The notes: generated from the sequence alone by a model not told the origin. A DNA stretch of 64,000 nt from Pedococcus cremeus (GCF_900111375.1 NZ_FOHB01000005.1:62001-126000); one strand, 5' to 3'. Positions 17,495 through 25,369 are shown, numbered from the stretch's first letter. Numbers and translations: made by a program.

Positions 17495-19918
17495 ATGTCC
17501 AGCACTCCAGAACAGCGGATGTCCGGCGCGCCGTTCGACCCGGCCTCCGCGCTGGCCCGGCTGGCCTCCGGCAGCCGGGCGGGAAGGCTGCTGCACGTCC
17601 ACGAGGTGCCGGCTCGGCAGGCCCGCCGGGCCGAGTGGCCGTCGTGGGTCCACCCGGCGGTGTATGCCGCGTTCGCCAGCTCCGGTGTCACCTCCCTCTG
17701 GTCCCACCAGGCGCAGGCGGCCGAGCTGGCACGGGCCGGTGAGCACGTCGTCATGGCGACCGGGACCGCCTCCGGCAAGAGCCTGGGCTACCTCGTGCCG
17801 GTGCTGTCGTCGCTCGTCGAGGGCGCGGACGCCCCGACGGGCCGAGGGGCCACCGCGCTGTACCTGTCGCCCACCAAGGCGCTCGCCGCCGACCAGGTGG
17901 CGCGGCTGCAGGCCCTGGCGATCCCGGGGCTGCGGGCCGCGACCTACGACGGCGACACCCCGCAGGAGGAGCGGCGCTGGATCCGCGAACACGCCCAGCT
18001 CGTGCTCTCCAACCCCGACCTCGTGCACCACTCGCTCCTGCCGCAGCACCAGCGCTGGGCGCCGTTCCTGCGGGCGCTGCGCTACGTCGTCATCGACGAG
18101 TGCCACGTCTACCGCGGCGTGTTCGGCTCCCACCTGGCCGCCCTGCTGCGGCGGCTCCGGCGGGTGGCCGCCCGCTACGGCGCCTCCCCCACCTTCGTGC
18201 TGGCGTCGGCGACCGTGCGCGATCCCGCCCTGCACGCCCAGCGGCTCACCGGGCTCCCGGTGCACGCCGTGGAGGAGGACGGGTCGCCGCGTGAGGCCAT
18301 GACCTTCGCGCTGTGGGAGCCGGGCGACCTCCCCGGCCGGGACGCAACCGGTGCGCCGTTCGACGGCCCCGGCGGTGAGGACGTCGACACCTCCGGGGAG
18401 ACCCCGGCGCGGCGCAGCGCCACGAGCGAGGCGGCCGACCTCCTCGCGGACCTCGTGGCCGGCGGGGTGCAGACCGTGGCCTTCGCCCGCTCCCGCGCCG
18501 GCGTCGAGGCGCTCGCCGGCAGCGCGCGGCGCTCGCTCGGCGAGGTGGCGCCGGGGCTGGAGGCCGCCGTCGCGGCATACCGGGGCGGTTACCTGCCCGA
18601 GGAACGCCGGAGGCTGGAGCGGTCGCTGCGCGAGGGCTCCCTGGTCGGGCTGGCCGCGACCAACGCGCTCGAGCTCGGCATCGACATCAGCGGCCTCGAC
18701 GCCGTGCTGCTCGCCGGATGGCCGGGCACCCGGGCGTCCCTGTGGCAGCAGGCCGGTCGCGCCGGCCGCGCCGGCACGCGCTCGCTCGCCGTGTTCGTGG
18801 CCGCCGACGACCCCCTCGACACCTACCTGGTGCACCACCCGGAGGCGGTGTTCGGGCAGTCGGTCGAGGCGACCGTCATGGACCCGGAGAACCCGCACGT
18901 GCTGGCACCCCACCTGGCCGCGGCGGCCGCGGAGCTGCCCCTGACCGAGGCGGATCTGGGGCTGTTCGGCCAGGACGCGCGCGCCCTGGTCGAGGCCCTG
19001 GTCGCACGCGGCATCCTTCGCCGGCGGCCCACCGGCTGGTACTGGGCTCGCACCGACCGAGCCACGGACCACGTCTCGCTGCGCGGCTCCGGGGAGGTGG
19101 TCGGGATCGTCGAGCGGCGGACCGGTCGGGTGCTCGGCACCATCGACGAGGAGTCGGCCCACTCGCAGGTGCACACCGGGGCGGTGCACGTGCACCAGGG
19201 AGAGACCTACGTGGTGACCGACCTCGACCTCGAGGGCCGCACCGCCTGCGTGGTACGCGGAGACCCCGGCTGGAGCACGTTCGCGCAGTCGGACAGCGCC
19301 TTCGACATCGTCGCAACCGAGCGCTCGTTCCACTGGGGCCCGGTGACGGTTTCGTTCGGTCCGGTGAAGGTGCACACGCAGGTCACGTCGTTCCTGCGGC
19401 GGCTGCCCAGCGGCGAGATCATCGGGACCCACCCGCTGGACCTGCCCCGGCGCACCCTGTCGACCAAGGCCGTGTGGTGGACGATGCCCGTCGAGGTGCT
19501 CGAGGCGTGCGGAGTCGAGGAGCCGGACATCCCCGGTGCCGCGCACGCGGCCGAGCACGCGGCCATCGGCATGCTGCCGCTGGTGGCCACCTCGGACCGC
19601 TGGGACATCGGCGGCGTCTCGACCGCCCTGCACCCGGACACCGGGCTTCCCACCATCCTCATCTACGACGGCCACCCCGGTGGAGCCGGCTTCGCCGAGC
19701 GAGCCTTCGACGCCTTCACCACCTGGCTGGGCGCCACCCGGGACGCCATCGCCTCCTGCGGCTGCGAGCGCGGCTGCCCCGCCTGCGTGCAGTCGCCCAA
19801 GTGCGGCAACGGGAACGACCCGCTCGACAAGGCCGGCGCCGTCGCGCTGCTGTCCATGGTCCTCGCATGGGGAGAGGCCGCCGTCTCTCGAAAGGCGCAG
19901 GTCACGGCTGCGGGCTAG
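17495..19918 (+). CDS. DEAD/DEAH-box helicase with C-terminal Cys4 domain (MrfA/SftH-like)
   Basis: 807 residues. Superfamily 2 helicase: Walker A ATGTASGKS (near residue 90), DECH box in YVVIDECHVYRG (near 200), motif III ASATV, and a second RecA lobe with ATNALELGIDISG and QQAGRAGRAG. The C-terminal DUF1998-type region holds the cysteine cluster CGCERGCPACVQSPKCG, characteristic of MrfA, Hrq1-related and SftH helicases; B. subtilis MrfA repairs mitomycin C lesions, while the mycobacterial homologue is Rv3649. A role in DNA repair is inferred. The position next to the tad/ssd operon matches M. tuberculosis. Start ATG 17495; ATG 17519 is possible. Confidence 0.92.
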   Translation: MSSTPEQRMSGAPFDPASALARLASGSRAGRLLHVHEVPARQARRAEWPSWVHPAVYAAFASSGVTSLWSHQAQAAELARAGEHVVMATGTASGKSLGYLVPVLSSLVEGADAPTGRGATALYLSPTKALAADQVARLQALAIPGLRAATYDGDTPQEERRWIREHAQLVLSNPDLVHHSLLPQHQRWAPFLRALRYVVIDECHVYRGVFGSHLAALLRRLRRVAARYGASPTFVLASATVRDPALHAQRLTGLPVHAVEEDGSPREAMTFALWEPGDLPGRDATGAPFDGPGGEDVDTSGETPARRSATSEAADLLADLVAGGVQTVAFARSRAGVEALAGSARRSLGEVAPGLEAAVAAYRGGYLPEERRRLERSLREGSLVGLAATNALELGIDISGLDAVLLAGWPGTRASLWQQAGRAGRAGTRSLAVFVAADDPLDTYLVHHPEAVFGQSVEATVMDPENPHVLAPHLAAAAAELPLTEADLGLFGQDARALVEALVARGILRRRPTGWYWARTDRATDHVSLRGSGEVVGIVERRTGRVLGTIDEESAHSQVHTGAVHVHQGETYVVTDLDLEGRTACVVRGDPGWSTFAQSDSAFDIVATERSFHWGPVTVSFGPVKVHTQVTSFLRRLPSGEIIGTHPLDLPRRTLSTKAVWWTMPVEVLEACGVEEPDIPGAAHAAEHAAIGMLPLVATSDRWDIGGVSTALHPDTGLPTILIYDGHPGGAGFAERAFDAFTTWLGATRDAIASCGCERGCPACVQSPKCGNGNDPLDKAGAVALLSMVLAWGEAAVSRKAQVTAAG

Positions 19919-19975
19919 CCTCGTCAGGAGGGCAAGGACGCGAACAGCGTCCCCTGACGACGGAGGTACCGGACC

Positions 19976-20536
19976 GTGATCGTGCTCGGACTCATTCTCA
20001 TCGTCCTGGCAGTGGCCGCCGGGGCAGTTCTGTTCATCGCGACCCAGCCGTTGACGGACCCGGTGTCGCTGGAGGCGCTCGGTGTCCAGGCCAAGGTGCT
20101 GCCCCTGGTTCTCCTGATCGCCGGGGCAGCCGTCCTGCTGCTCTTCTGGCTGGGGCTGGTGATGGTCCGCGGCAGCGTGCGCCGCAAGGCCCGCCGTCGC
20201 CGCGAATCCAAGGAGCTCGCGCTCCAGGCCGAGCGCGAGGCCGAGGCCCGTCGCGCAGCCGAGGCTCGCGCCGAGGAGGCCCGTCTCGCCGACAACCGCG
20301 GGAGCTACCGGGACGACCGCAAGGCGGAGACCCTGCCCCCCGCTCGTTACGCGGACACCCGCGAGCGTCCCGGTGACGGTTGGGCCGACGACGCCCCGAC
20401 CGGTCGCCATGCCGCCCCGACCACGACTGCGACGCGGGTGGACGACTCGGACACCCGCACCACTGCACAGGACTCGCCGTCGATGGCGGACCGGCTGATG
20501 GGCCGCGACAAGCACCGCGACGGCGGTCGCGCCTGA
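19976..20536 (+). CDS. two-helix membrane protein with charged tail (LapA-like)
   Basis: 186 residues from a GTG with GGAGGT upstream. Two transmembrane helices (VLGLILIVLAVAAGAVLFIA and VLPLVLLIAGAAVLLLFWLGLV) are followed by a basic segment RRKARRRRESKE, an Ala/Glu/Arg helix that looks like a short coiled coil (LQAEREAEARRAAEARAEEARL), and a disordered hydrophilic tail. The layout is that of LapA/DUF1049-like proteins, whose role in actinobacteria is unknown. It follows the helicase by 57 bases, probably cotranscribed, and converges on the last tad gene with 8 bases between stops. Confidence 0.75.
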   Translation: MIVLGLILIVLAVAAGAVLFIATQPLTDPVSLEALGVQAKVLPLVLLIAGAAVLLLFWLGLVMVRGSVRRKARRRRESKELALQAEREAEARRAAEARAEEARLADNRGSYRDDRKAETLPPARYADTRERPGDGWADDAPTGRHAAPTTTATRVDDSDTRTTAQDSPSMADRLMGRDKHRDGGRA

Positions 20537-20544
20537 CGTCGACG

Positions 20545-20952
20545 TCACGGCACCGTTCCCGCGCGCGCCCGTGCCCGCGCTGGCCCCAGGGCCAGTGTGG
20601 GCACGGGCGCGTTGACGTCGACCCGCACCTCCACCGTCACCCGGCCCTCGGCGTCTGTGATGCAGGCAGTCAGGACAGCGCCGTTGGCTGCCGCGACCAG
20701 GCCGGCCCGTGCACACGCCCCTGCCGCGGCGACCGGTGCTGACGGCGCGCGTTGAACCGCGGCGCCCGCCAGTGCCGACAGGTCGGCCGCAGCGCGCGCC
20801 GTGTGGGTCGCCCGGACGACGGCGACCAGCGCCAGCCCACCGAGCAGGCACAGGAGCACTGCCCCCACGGCTGCCACGCCCAGCACCGTGCCGGATCCCT
20901 GTTCCGGGGAGGCGCGCCCGAGCCGGTGCCCCGGAGAGCGGAGCCACCTCAC
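20545..20952 (-). CDS. secretion/pilus-associated TadE-like membrane protein (Rv3654c-like)
   Basis: 135 residues. After a short basic N-terminus comes the pseudopilin-like start EQGSGTVLGVAAVGAVLLCLLGGLALVAVV: a Gly-processing site before a hydrophobic helix. The rest (RAAADLSALAGAA, PVAAAGACARAGLVAAANGA, CITDAEGRVTVEVRV) is the usual helicase/secretion-neighbourhood TadE-like pattern with two Cys. GTG at 20952 overlaps the preceding stop (GTGA). Last gene of the tad operon, matching Rv3654c by position. Its C-terminal codons hold the opposite-strand terminator hairpin and give the low-complexity ending ALGPARARARAGTVP. Confidence 0.85.
   Translation of the reverse strand: MRWLRSPGHRLGRASPEQGSGTVLGVAAVGAVLLCLLGGLALVAVVRATHTARAAADLSALAGAAVQRAPSAPVAAAGACARAGLVAAANGAVLTACITDAEGRVTVEVRVDVNAPVPTLALGPARARARAGTVP
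20564..20611 (+). terminator. long hairpin inside the 3' end of the convergent TadE-like gene
   Basis: Outer arms CGCGCCCGTGCCC (20564-20576) and GGGCACGGGCGCG (20599-20611), 13 bases each, enclose a second perfect stem CTGGCCC/GGGCCAG (20580-20595). It begins 28 bases after the LapA-like stop, so it fits as that unit's terminator, yet it lies wholly in the last codons of the opposite-strand tad gene and shapes its protein sequence there. Confidence 0.6.
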
Positions 20953-21311
20953 GGCAGCCCCTCGCTGGGCGCGGAGCCGCTCGCGATGGCGTCCTCGCGC
21001 GCCGCGACCGCGTCGGCCGAGGGCCGCACCGAGAGTCCGACCCACCTCAGTCCCACCACCGGCGGCGCCGTCACCACGACGGTGACGTCCGTCGGCCCCG
21101 TGGTCAGGTGCACCTCTGAGCCCGACGGCGCGAGCCTCTCGGCAGCCGTGACGGCCTGACCGGGCAGCTCCCCGCGGGCCGCGAGCCGCGCGGCGGCCCG
21201 GGCGGCGTCGACGCACCTCACCTGGTCGGCCCCGGCCGAGAGGGCCGCGAGGGACAGCCCCAGCACGAGCACGACGCTCGGCATGGCGACGGCCAGCTCG
21301 ACCGTCGCCAT
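20949..21311 (-). CDS. TadE-family minor pilin-like protein (Rv3655c-like)
   Basis: 120 residues. The N-terminal hydrophobic helix ATVELAVAMPSVVLVLGLSLAAL has the TadE-type Glu at position 5 of the mature form. Then come DQVRCVDAARAAARLAARGE and a beta-rich C-terminus. Only the ATG at 21311 is an acceptable start, which leaves no leader before the usual Gly processing site; the codons just upstream (RERG) would supply it but carry no ATG, GTG or TTG close to the previous gene's stop. Either the protein is made already mature-like or a non-standard start is used. Second-last gene of the operon. Confidence 0.82.
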   Translation of the reverse strand: MATVELAVAMPSVVLVLGLSLAALSAGADQVRCVDAARAAARLAARGELPGQAVTAAERLAPSGSEVHLTTGPTDVTVVVTAPPVVGLRWVGLSVRPSADAVAAREDAIASGSAPSEGLP

Positions 21312-21325
21312 GCCTCGTTCGCGGG

Positions 21326-21580
21326 CTACGACCCGACCCCGAGCGCCGAGGTGATCACGCTCGCGAGGGCCGACTTCACCGGCCCGGACTTGACCACCGC
21401 GAGAAGCACCGCGGCGAAGGCCACCGCCGCGAGGGTGCCGACGGCATACTCCGCCGTCGTCATGCCCGCCGCGGCCGTGGCCCTCACCGCGCTCACCCGG
21501 GTCCGCAGCGCCCGTCCCGCCTGCGCGAACCGCGCCTGCCCCGGCCGGCGTGCGACCCACCTGCGCGTCGTTCGTGTCAT
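21326..21580 (-). CDS. DUF4244 Flp-pilin-like protein (Rv3656c-like)
   Basis: 84 residues. A basic leader of about 38 residues ends in AAAG, followed by MTTAEYAVGTLAAVAFAAVLLAVV, the prepilin pattern G|M-T-T-A-E-Y with Glu at position 5 and a single helix. This is the actinobacterial DUF4244 family, the presumed major Flp-type pilin of the tad locus. ATG at 21580 with AAGGGGAAG upstream. It follows tadC by 45 bases, the longest gap inside the operon, so a separate RNA level for the pilin is possible. No prepilin peptidase gene is in this window. Confidence 0.88.
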   Translation of the reverse strand: MTRTTRRWVARRPGQARFAQAGRALRTRVSAVRATAAAGMTTAEYAVGTLAAVAFAAVLLAVVKSGPVKSALASVITSALGVGS

Positions 21581-21625
21581 GGTCTTCCCCTTTCCGCCGG
21601 CCGGCAGCCGGCACCAACCCGGCCC

Positions 21626-22192
21626 TCATGGGCCGAGGACCGTGTGGGCGATCGCCATCACCACCGGCACGACGGCGGTGCAGGCGAACGCCGGGAGGAA
21701 CGCCAGCGCGAGCGGCAGGACGAGCCCGACGCCTGCCCGTGCGGCGGAGCTCTGCAGGCGGCGATCCTCGGCATCCCGGACGCGCCAGGAGGCGTCCTCC
21801 ACCAGCTGGGCGGGCCCTGCTCCGGCACGCTCGGCGACCTCCCAGGCGAGGGCCGCCGGCCGCCAGGCCTCGGGCACGTGCGACCACGCATCCCGTGCCG
21901 GCTGGCCCCAGCGCAGCGCCGCGGCGACCGTGCGCAGGTGTGCCGCGACCGGGCCGGGGTCCGAGCCGGCCACCCGCTCGAGCGCCTCCTGCTGCCCCAT
22001 GCCGGAGCGGAGCGCGAGGGAGAGCAGCACCAGGGCATCGGCGACGTCGTAGCTCGTCGCCGCCTGTCGGCGTGCGGAGTCGGTCGACGGAGCCCCTCGC
22101 CCGAGCACCCTGCCCCGGGGCGGCAGCTCGCTCCTGCGCGGCGCGACCAGCACGGCGAGGGCCGCCAGCGCGGCGACGAGCAGGGGGCTCAC
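21626..22192 (-). CDS. tadC: TadC-like type II secretion F-domain membrane protein (Rv3657c-like)
   Basis: 188 residues. T2SS-F domain: YDVADALVLLSLALRSGMGQQEALERVA, then a hydrophilic helical part, AWEVAERAGAGPAQLVEDASWRVRDAEDRR, and C-terminal membrane helices VGLVLPLALAFLPAFACTAVVPVVMAIA. This is one half of the inner-membrane platform on which the TadA ATPase acts. GTG at 22192 overlaps the tadB stop by 4 bases. Shorter than proteobacterial TadC but typical of the actinobacterial locus. Confidence 0.88.
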   Translation of the reverse strand: MSPLLVAALAALAVLVAPRRSELPPRGRVLGRGAPSTDSARRQAATSYDVADALVLLSLALRSGMGQQEALERVAGSDPGPVAAHLRTVAAALRWGQPARDAWSHVPEAWRPAALAWEVAERAGAGPAQLVEDASWRVRDAEDRRLQSSAARAGVGLVLPLALAFLPAFACTAVVPVVMAIAHTVLGP

Positions 22193-22947
22193 GGACCGTC
22201 TCCGACCGTCGAGGGCCGCAGGGCCCGACGCATGATGGCCCGGCTCCAGAGCCAGCCCGCCCCGGCGAGGACGACCCCGACCGTGGCACACAGGGAGCCC
22301 GCTGTGGTGCCGTAGAGCTCCGAGGGGCCGAGACCGAAGAGCAGCCCGATCACCGGTCCGCTGGCGGGGAGCAGGGCCAGCAACACCATGGAGGCCCGGG
22401 CCCCGGCTGTCGCCGCCGAGAGCGCGCTCGCGGCGGCCTGTCGGGCCCGCAGGCTCCGCGAAGCGACACCCAGGGCGACCGAAAGGGGCACGCCGGCCTC
22501 CTCGCTCAGCGACCAGGCGCGCGCGACGAAGCCGACCTCGGAGCTGCGCCCGGTCACCGCCGTCCTGGCCCAGACCGTGGCCAGCGACCCACCGCCGCGG
22601 GCCGCACGACCCAGCTCGTCGACCAGTGCGCCGAGGGGCCCGTGACCGACGGCCCCTGCGGCCATCTCGACGGCGGCCGCCTCGGTCGCCCCGGCGCGCA
22701 GCGCGGGCACCATGAGCTCGAGCAGCTCCGCGAACGCGGCGTCGTCGACCGCCCCCACGCCGGCGCTCCGGCCACGACGCAGCCGGGCCACGCGCCCCTC
22801 CAGGGCATGCGCGGCGGCACCTGCGACCGAGCCTGTCACCGGACCCGGGAGCCTCCCGCTCCATGGCCCGCTGGGCCGGCGCGAGGGCCAGACCAGCACC
22901 GCCGTGACGGCGAGGACCACCAGCAGCCCAGGTGCGAACCCACTCAC
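22189..22947 (-). CDS. tadB: TadB-like type II secretion F-domain membrane protein (Rv3658c-like)
   Basis: 252 residues. An N-terminal helix (APGLLVVLAVTAVLVW) is followed by the T2SS-F domain: FAELLELMVPALRAGATEAAAVEMAA, LSEEAGVPLSVALGVASRSLRARQAA, and helices SMVLLALLPASGPVIGLLFGL and SLCATVGVVLAGAGWLW. With TadC it should form the assembly platform for the Flp-like pilus. GTG at 22947 overlaps the tadA stop (GTGA), and its own stop overlaps tadC, so translation is coupled along the operon. Confidence 0.88.
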   Translation of the reverse strand: MSGFAPGLLVVLAVTAVLVWPSRRPSGPWSGRLPGPVTGSVAGAAAHALEGRVARLRRGRSAGVGAVDDAAFAELLELMVPALRAGATEAAAVEMAAGAVGHGPLGALVDELGRAARGGGSLATVWARTAVTGRSSEVGFVARAWSLSEEAGVPLSVALGVASRSLRARQAAASALSAATAGARASMVLLALLPASGPVIGLLFGLGPSELYGTTAGSLCATVGVVLAGAGWLWSRAIMRRALRPSTVGDGP

Positions 22948-24155
22948 CGCGGCACCCCGAGGAGCTCGGCCAGGCGCGGCCACCCGGGGCCCTTGCCGGC
23001 AGTTCCGCCCGGCGTGGGCGGGCACTCGAGCGCGACGGACACGCCGACGCCGCCACCAAGACCGGCGCCGCCACCAGCACCCACGCCGGCAACGCTGCCG
23101 CCGTCGCGCTCCTCGAGGCCGCCGCCTCGGTGGAGGACCGACAGGGAGGCCATATGGCGGCCGCCACGGCTGCGCCGAAGGTGGACGACCGCCTGGACGG
23201 CGCTGACCAGCTGGGCGTGCACGGCGGCCCGGCCGAGCCCGGCCAGCGCTCCCAGGGCCTCGAAGCGGGGCACCACGTCGGCCGGGCTGTTCGCGTGGAC
23301 GGTGCCACCGCCGCCGTCATGGCCGGTGTTCAGGGCTGCGAGGAGCTCACGGACCTCGGCACCGCGGACCTCGCCGACGACGAGCCGGTCGGGGCGCATC
23401 CGCAGGGCCTGGCGGACGAGGTCGACGAGCGTCACCTCACCCGCTCCCTCCACGTTGGCCGAGCGCGACTGGAGCCGCACGACGTGCGGGTGGGCGACCG
23501 ACAGCTCGCGCACGTCCTCGACCAGCACGACCCGTTCATCGCCGGGCACCTCGGCCAGCAACGCCCCGAGCAGGGTCGTCTTGCCGCTGCCGGTGCCGCC
23601 GGTGACCAGGAAGGAGACGCGACGTTCGACCAGCCGCCGCAGCAGGTCGCCCGTGCCGGCGTCGAACATGCCGGCGACCTGAAGGTCGTCGAGGCGGCTC
23701 AGCGAGCGACGCGGCACCCGCAGGCTGAGGTGCGCCCCGCCGTCGACAAGGGGTGGCAGGACGGCGTGCAGCCGCACGCCACCGGGGAGCAGGCCGTCGA
23801 CCCACGGCTGCGACTCGTCGAGGCGCCGACCAGCCTGCCCGGCGAGGCGGACCGCGAGCAGCCGTGCGGCGTCAGCGCCCAACGGCTCGCCCGCGGCCGC
23901 TTCGAGGCCGTCGCCCCGGTCGAGCCAGATGGAGCCGTCGCCGTTGACCAGCACGTCGGTCACCAGCGGGTCGCCCAGGTACGGCTCCAGCGGCCCCGCA
24001 CCGAGCAGGGCCGCCCCGAGGGCCGCCCGAACCTCCCCTGCCCCGACCGTGCCGAGGCGCACGGTGTCGGCGGCCACCAGCTCGTCGAGCTCCTCGGGTG
24101 CCGGTGCCCTCCCGCGGCGGATCGCCTCGCGGATTCCAGCGTCGAGCGGGCTCAT
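22944..24155 (-). CDS. tadA: TadA/CpaF-type pilus assembly ATPase (Rv3659c-like)
   Basis: 403 residues. GspE/VirB11-type secretion ATPase. An N-terminal domain with ALGAALLGAGPLEPYLGDPLVTDVLVNG precedes Walker A VTGGTGSGKTT, an Asp box around VVLVEDVREL, a Walker-B-like segment in LRMRPDRLVVGEVRG and a His-containing loop AALNTGHDGGGGTVHAN. These match CpaF/TadA enzymes that power Flp pilus assembly. The C-terminal 40 residues are Gly-rich (GVGAGGGAGLGGGVGVSV) and probably disordered. ATG at 24155 shares one base with the ssd stop. Confidence 0.93.
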   Translation of the reverse strand: MSPLDAGIREAIRRGRAPAPEELDELVAADTVRLGTVGAGEVRAALGAALLGAGPLEPYLGDPLVTDVLVNGDGSIWLDRGDGLEAAAGEPLGADAARLLAVRLAGQAGRRLDESQPWVDGLLPGGVRLHAVLPPLVDGGAHLSLRVPRRSLSRLDDLQVAGMFDAGTGDLLRRLVERRVSFLVTGGTGSGKTTLLGALLAEVPGDERVVLVEDVRELSVAHPHVVRLQSRSANVEGAGEVTLVDLVRQALRMRPDRLVVGEVRGAEVRELLAALNTGHDGGGGTVHANSPADVVPRFEALGALAGLGRAAVHAQLVSAVQAVVHLRRSRGGRHMASLSVLHRGGGLEERDGGSVAGVGAGGGAGLGGGVGVSVALECPPTPGGTAGKGPGWPRLAELLGVPR

Positions 24156-24967
24156 CAGGCGACCCCCCGGTGGGCATCCTCGCCCTCGAGCGGCCGGACG
24201 AGCGGCCGGACGAGCGGCCGGACGATGAGGTCGTCGAGCAGGCCGAGGCAGAGCCCGCCCAGCGAGGACCGACGGCTCAACCCCGGGGTCAGCCCCCGCT
24301 CGGCGTCGCGGGCCACCCGGCCGTCGTCGCGGCACCGTGCCGCCAACGGCAGGCCGAGGTGGTCGGCCACGGCTGCGGCCAGCTCACCGGTGGAGCCTCC
24401 GCCCCGCAGCACGAGCCTGGCGTCGGTCGGTGCCGAACCAGACGCTGCCTGCGCCAGCACTGCCCGTGCGGCGACCGCGTCGGAGAGGTGTCGGGGCGTC
24501 GCACCGGCCAGGAGCAGCACCACGTCGCACGCGTCGACCAGCGGCGGCGCGGCGTCCGCGCGCGCAAGGTCGACGACCACCAGGTCGGCCGTCGACCGCA
24601 GGGCGGCGACCACCGAGGCCACCACCTCCGGGGGCGGATGCGGGCCTCCCGGGACGGTCGAGAGCACCCACGCCGCGCCGGCCATGGGCAGCTCGTCGGC
24701 GAGGTCGAGGCCGGACACCTCGCCGCGCGTCCCGGCCAGGTCGGACCAGCGCAGACCGGGCACGTGCTCGACACAGGCGGTCACGTCGAGACCACCACCG
24801 GCGACAGCGCCGTCGACCACGACGGCAGGCACGCGTCCTCGGAGGCCCCCGTCGCGCGCGGCGACCACCGCGAGGGCGACGGCCAGTGTCGAGGCGCCCA
24901 GACCGCCGGAGGCGCTGAGCACGCCGACGACGCGACCGGAGACGGGAGGCGGGGCGTGGGAGGGCAT
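24155..24967 (-). CDS. ssd: Ssd/CpaE-like MinD-family ATPase-related protein (Rv3660c-like)
   Basis: 270 residues. MinD/ParA-like fold with a weak Walker A: SASGGLGASTLAVALA, where the signature Lys is absent (Ala-Ser-Thr). Later segments: VVVDGAVAGGGLDV, AWVLSTVPGG, ADLVVVDLARADAA, CDVVLLLAGATPRHLSDAVAARAV. Mycobacterial Ssd is reported to influence septum placement, and CpaE-like proteins localise Tad machinery. ATG at 24967 is preferred; the longer frame upstream runs through the hairpin region. First gene of the seven-gene tad operon. The C-terminus carries a threefold RPLV repeat from a 12-base tandem repeat. Confidence 0.85.
   Translation of the reverse strand: MPSHAPPPVSGRVVGVLSASGGLGASTLAVALAVVAARDGGLRGRVPAVVVDGAVAGGGLDVTACVEHVPGLRWSDLAGTRGEVSGLDLADELPMAGAAWVLSTVPGGPHPPPEVVASVVAALRSTADLVVVDLARADAAPPLVDACDVVLLLAGATPRHLSDAVAARAVLAQAASGSAPTDARLVLRGGGSTGELAAAVADHLGLPLAARCRDDGRVARDAERGLTPGLSRRSSLGGLCLGLLDDLIVRPLVRPLVRPLEGEDAHRGVA
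24188..24223. repeat. three perfect 12-base tandem repeats in the ssd 3' end
   Basis: GAGCGGCCGGAC is repeated three times without mismatch (24188-24199, 24200-24211, 24212-24223). On the coding strand it specifies RPLV repeated near the C-terminus. Unit length is a multiple of 3, so copy-number change would keep the frame. Confidence 0.85.
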
Positions 24968-25369
24968 GGGTCCACCGTGGTCGCGAGCGACCCCCGGTCC
25001 CAGCGCGGTTCGGCGCCCTGTGCACGGCGTGACGAACACGACCGGGCTGTGGACGGCGGCCGGGCGCACATCAGGCGGCAGAGGTGCCCCGGAAAAGGGG
25101 ACGGCCCCGGTCGGGGGGACAACCGGGGCCGTCGACGCGCCATGCTCCGGGGGGGAGGAGCTGGTGCGCCGGCTCGCTCGACCCCGAAGGGGAGCGAGCA
25201 CTGCAATGGTGGACCTTTAAACCGCCCAAAGCAACTCCTGACGGGTGTTTTGCTTCACACCGCGTTCACCGGGGCGTCGCGACGGGGCGACCACCCGCTC
25301 TGGCCGGCGCCCCCACACGAGATGGCACCCCGCCTGGGCGGGGTGCCATCGGCCGTGAGCCGTCTCGGG
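24968..25369. other. hairpin-rich intergenic region upstream of the tad operon
   Basis: A gap without a convincing normal-sized gene. It holds two strong inverted repeats besides the terminator at 25321: ACGGCCCCGGT/ACCGGGGCCGT (25101-25111 and 25122-25132) and GCTCGCTC/GAGCGAGC (25172-25179 and 25192-25199, with an extra CCC/GGG stem inside). A locally AT-rich patch (CCTTTAAACC, near 25214-25224) could hold the leftward tad promoter. A noncoding RNA or a structured tad leader is possible; I cannot name a family. Confidence 0.5.
25321..25350 (-). terminator. strong hairpin after the two tiny ORFs
   Basis: Perfect 14-base arms GATGGCACCCCGCC (25321-25334) and GGCGGGGTGCCATC (25337-25350). It lies 20 bases downstream of the second tiny ORF on the minus strand. 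It may end the Fic transcript or act as an attenuator ahead of ssd. Confidence 0.7.

Noticed and set aside
17465-20947. 1160-codon open frame antisense to the helicase and LapA-like genes
   Set aside because: Composition is repetitive Gly/Arg/Val with no motifs; the other strand encodes a full-length helicase with all motifs.
24155-24967. ParA plasmid or chromosome partition protein
   Set aside because: Walker A lacks the signature Lys and the gene heads a tad operon, so Ssd/CpaE is the better call.
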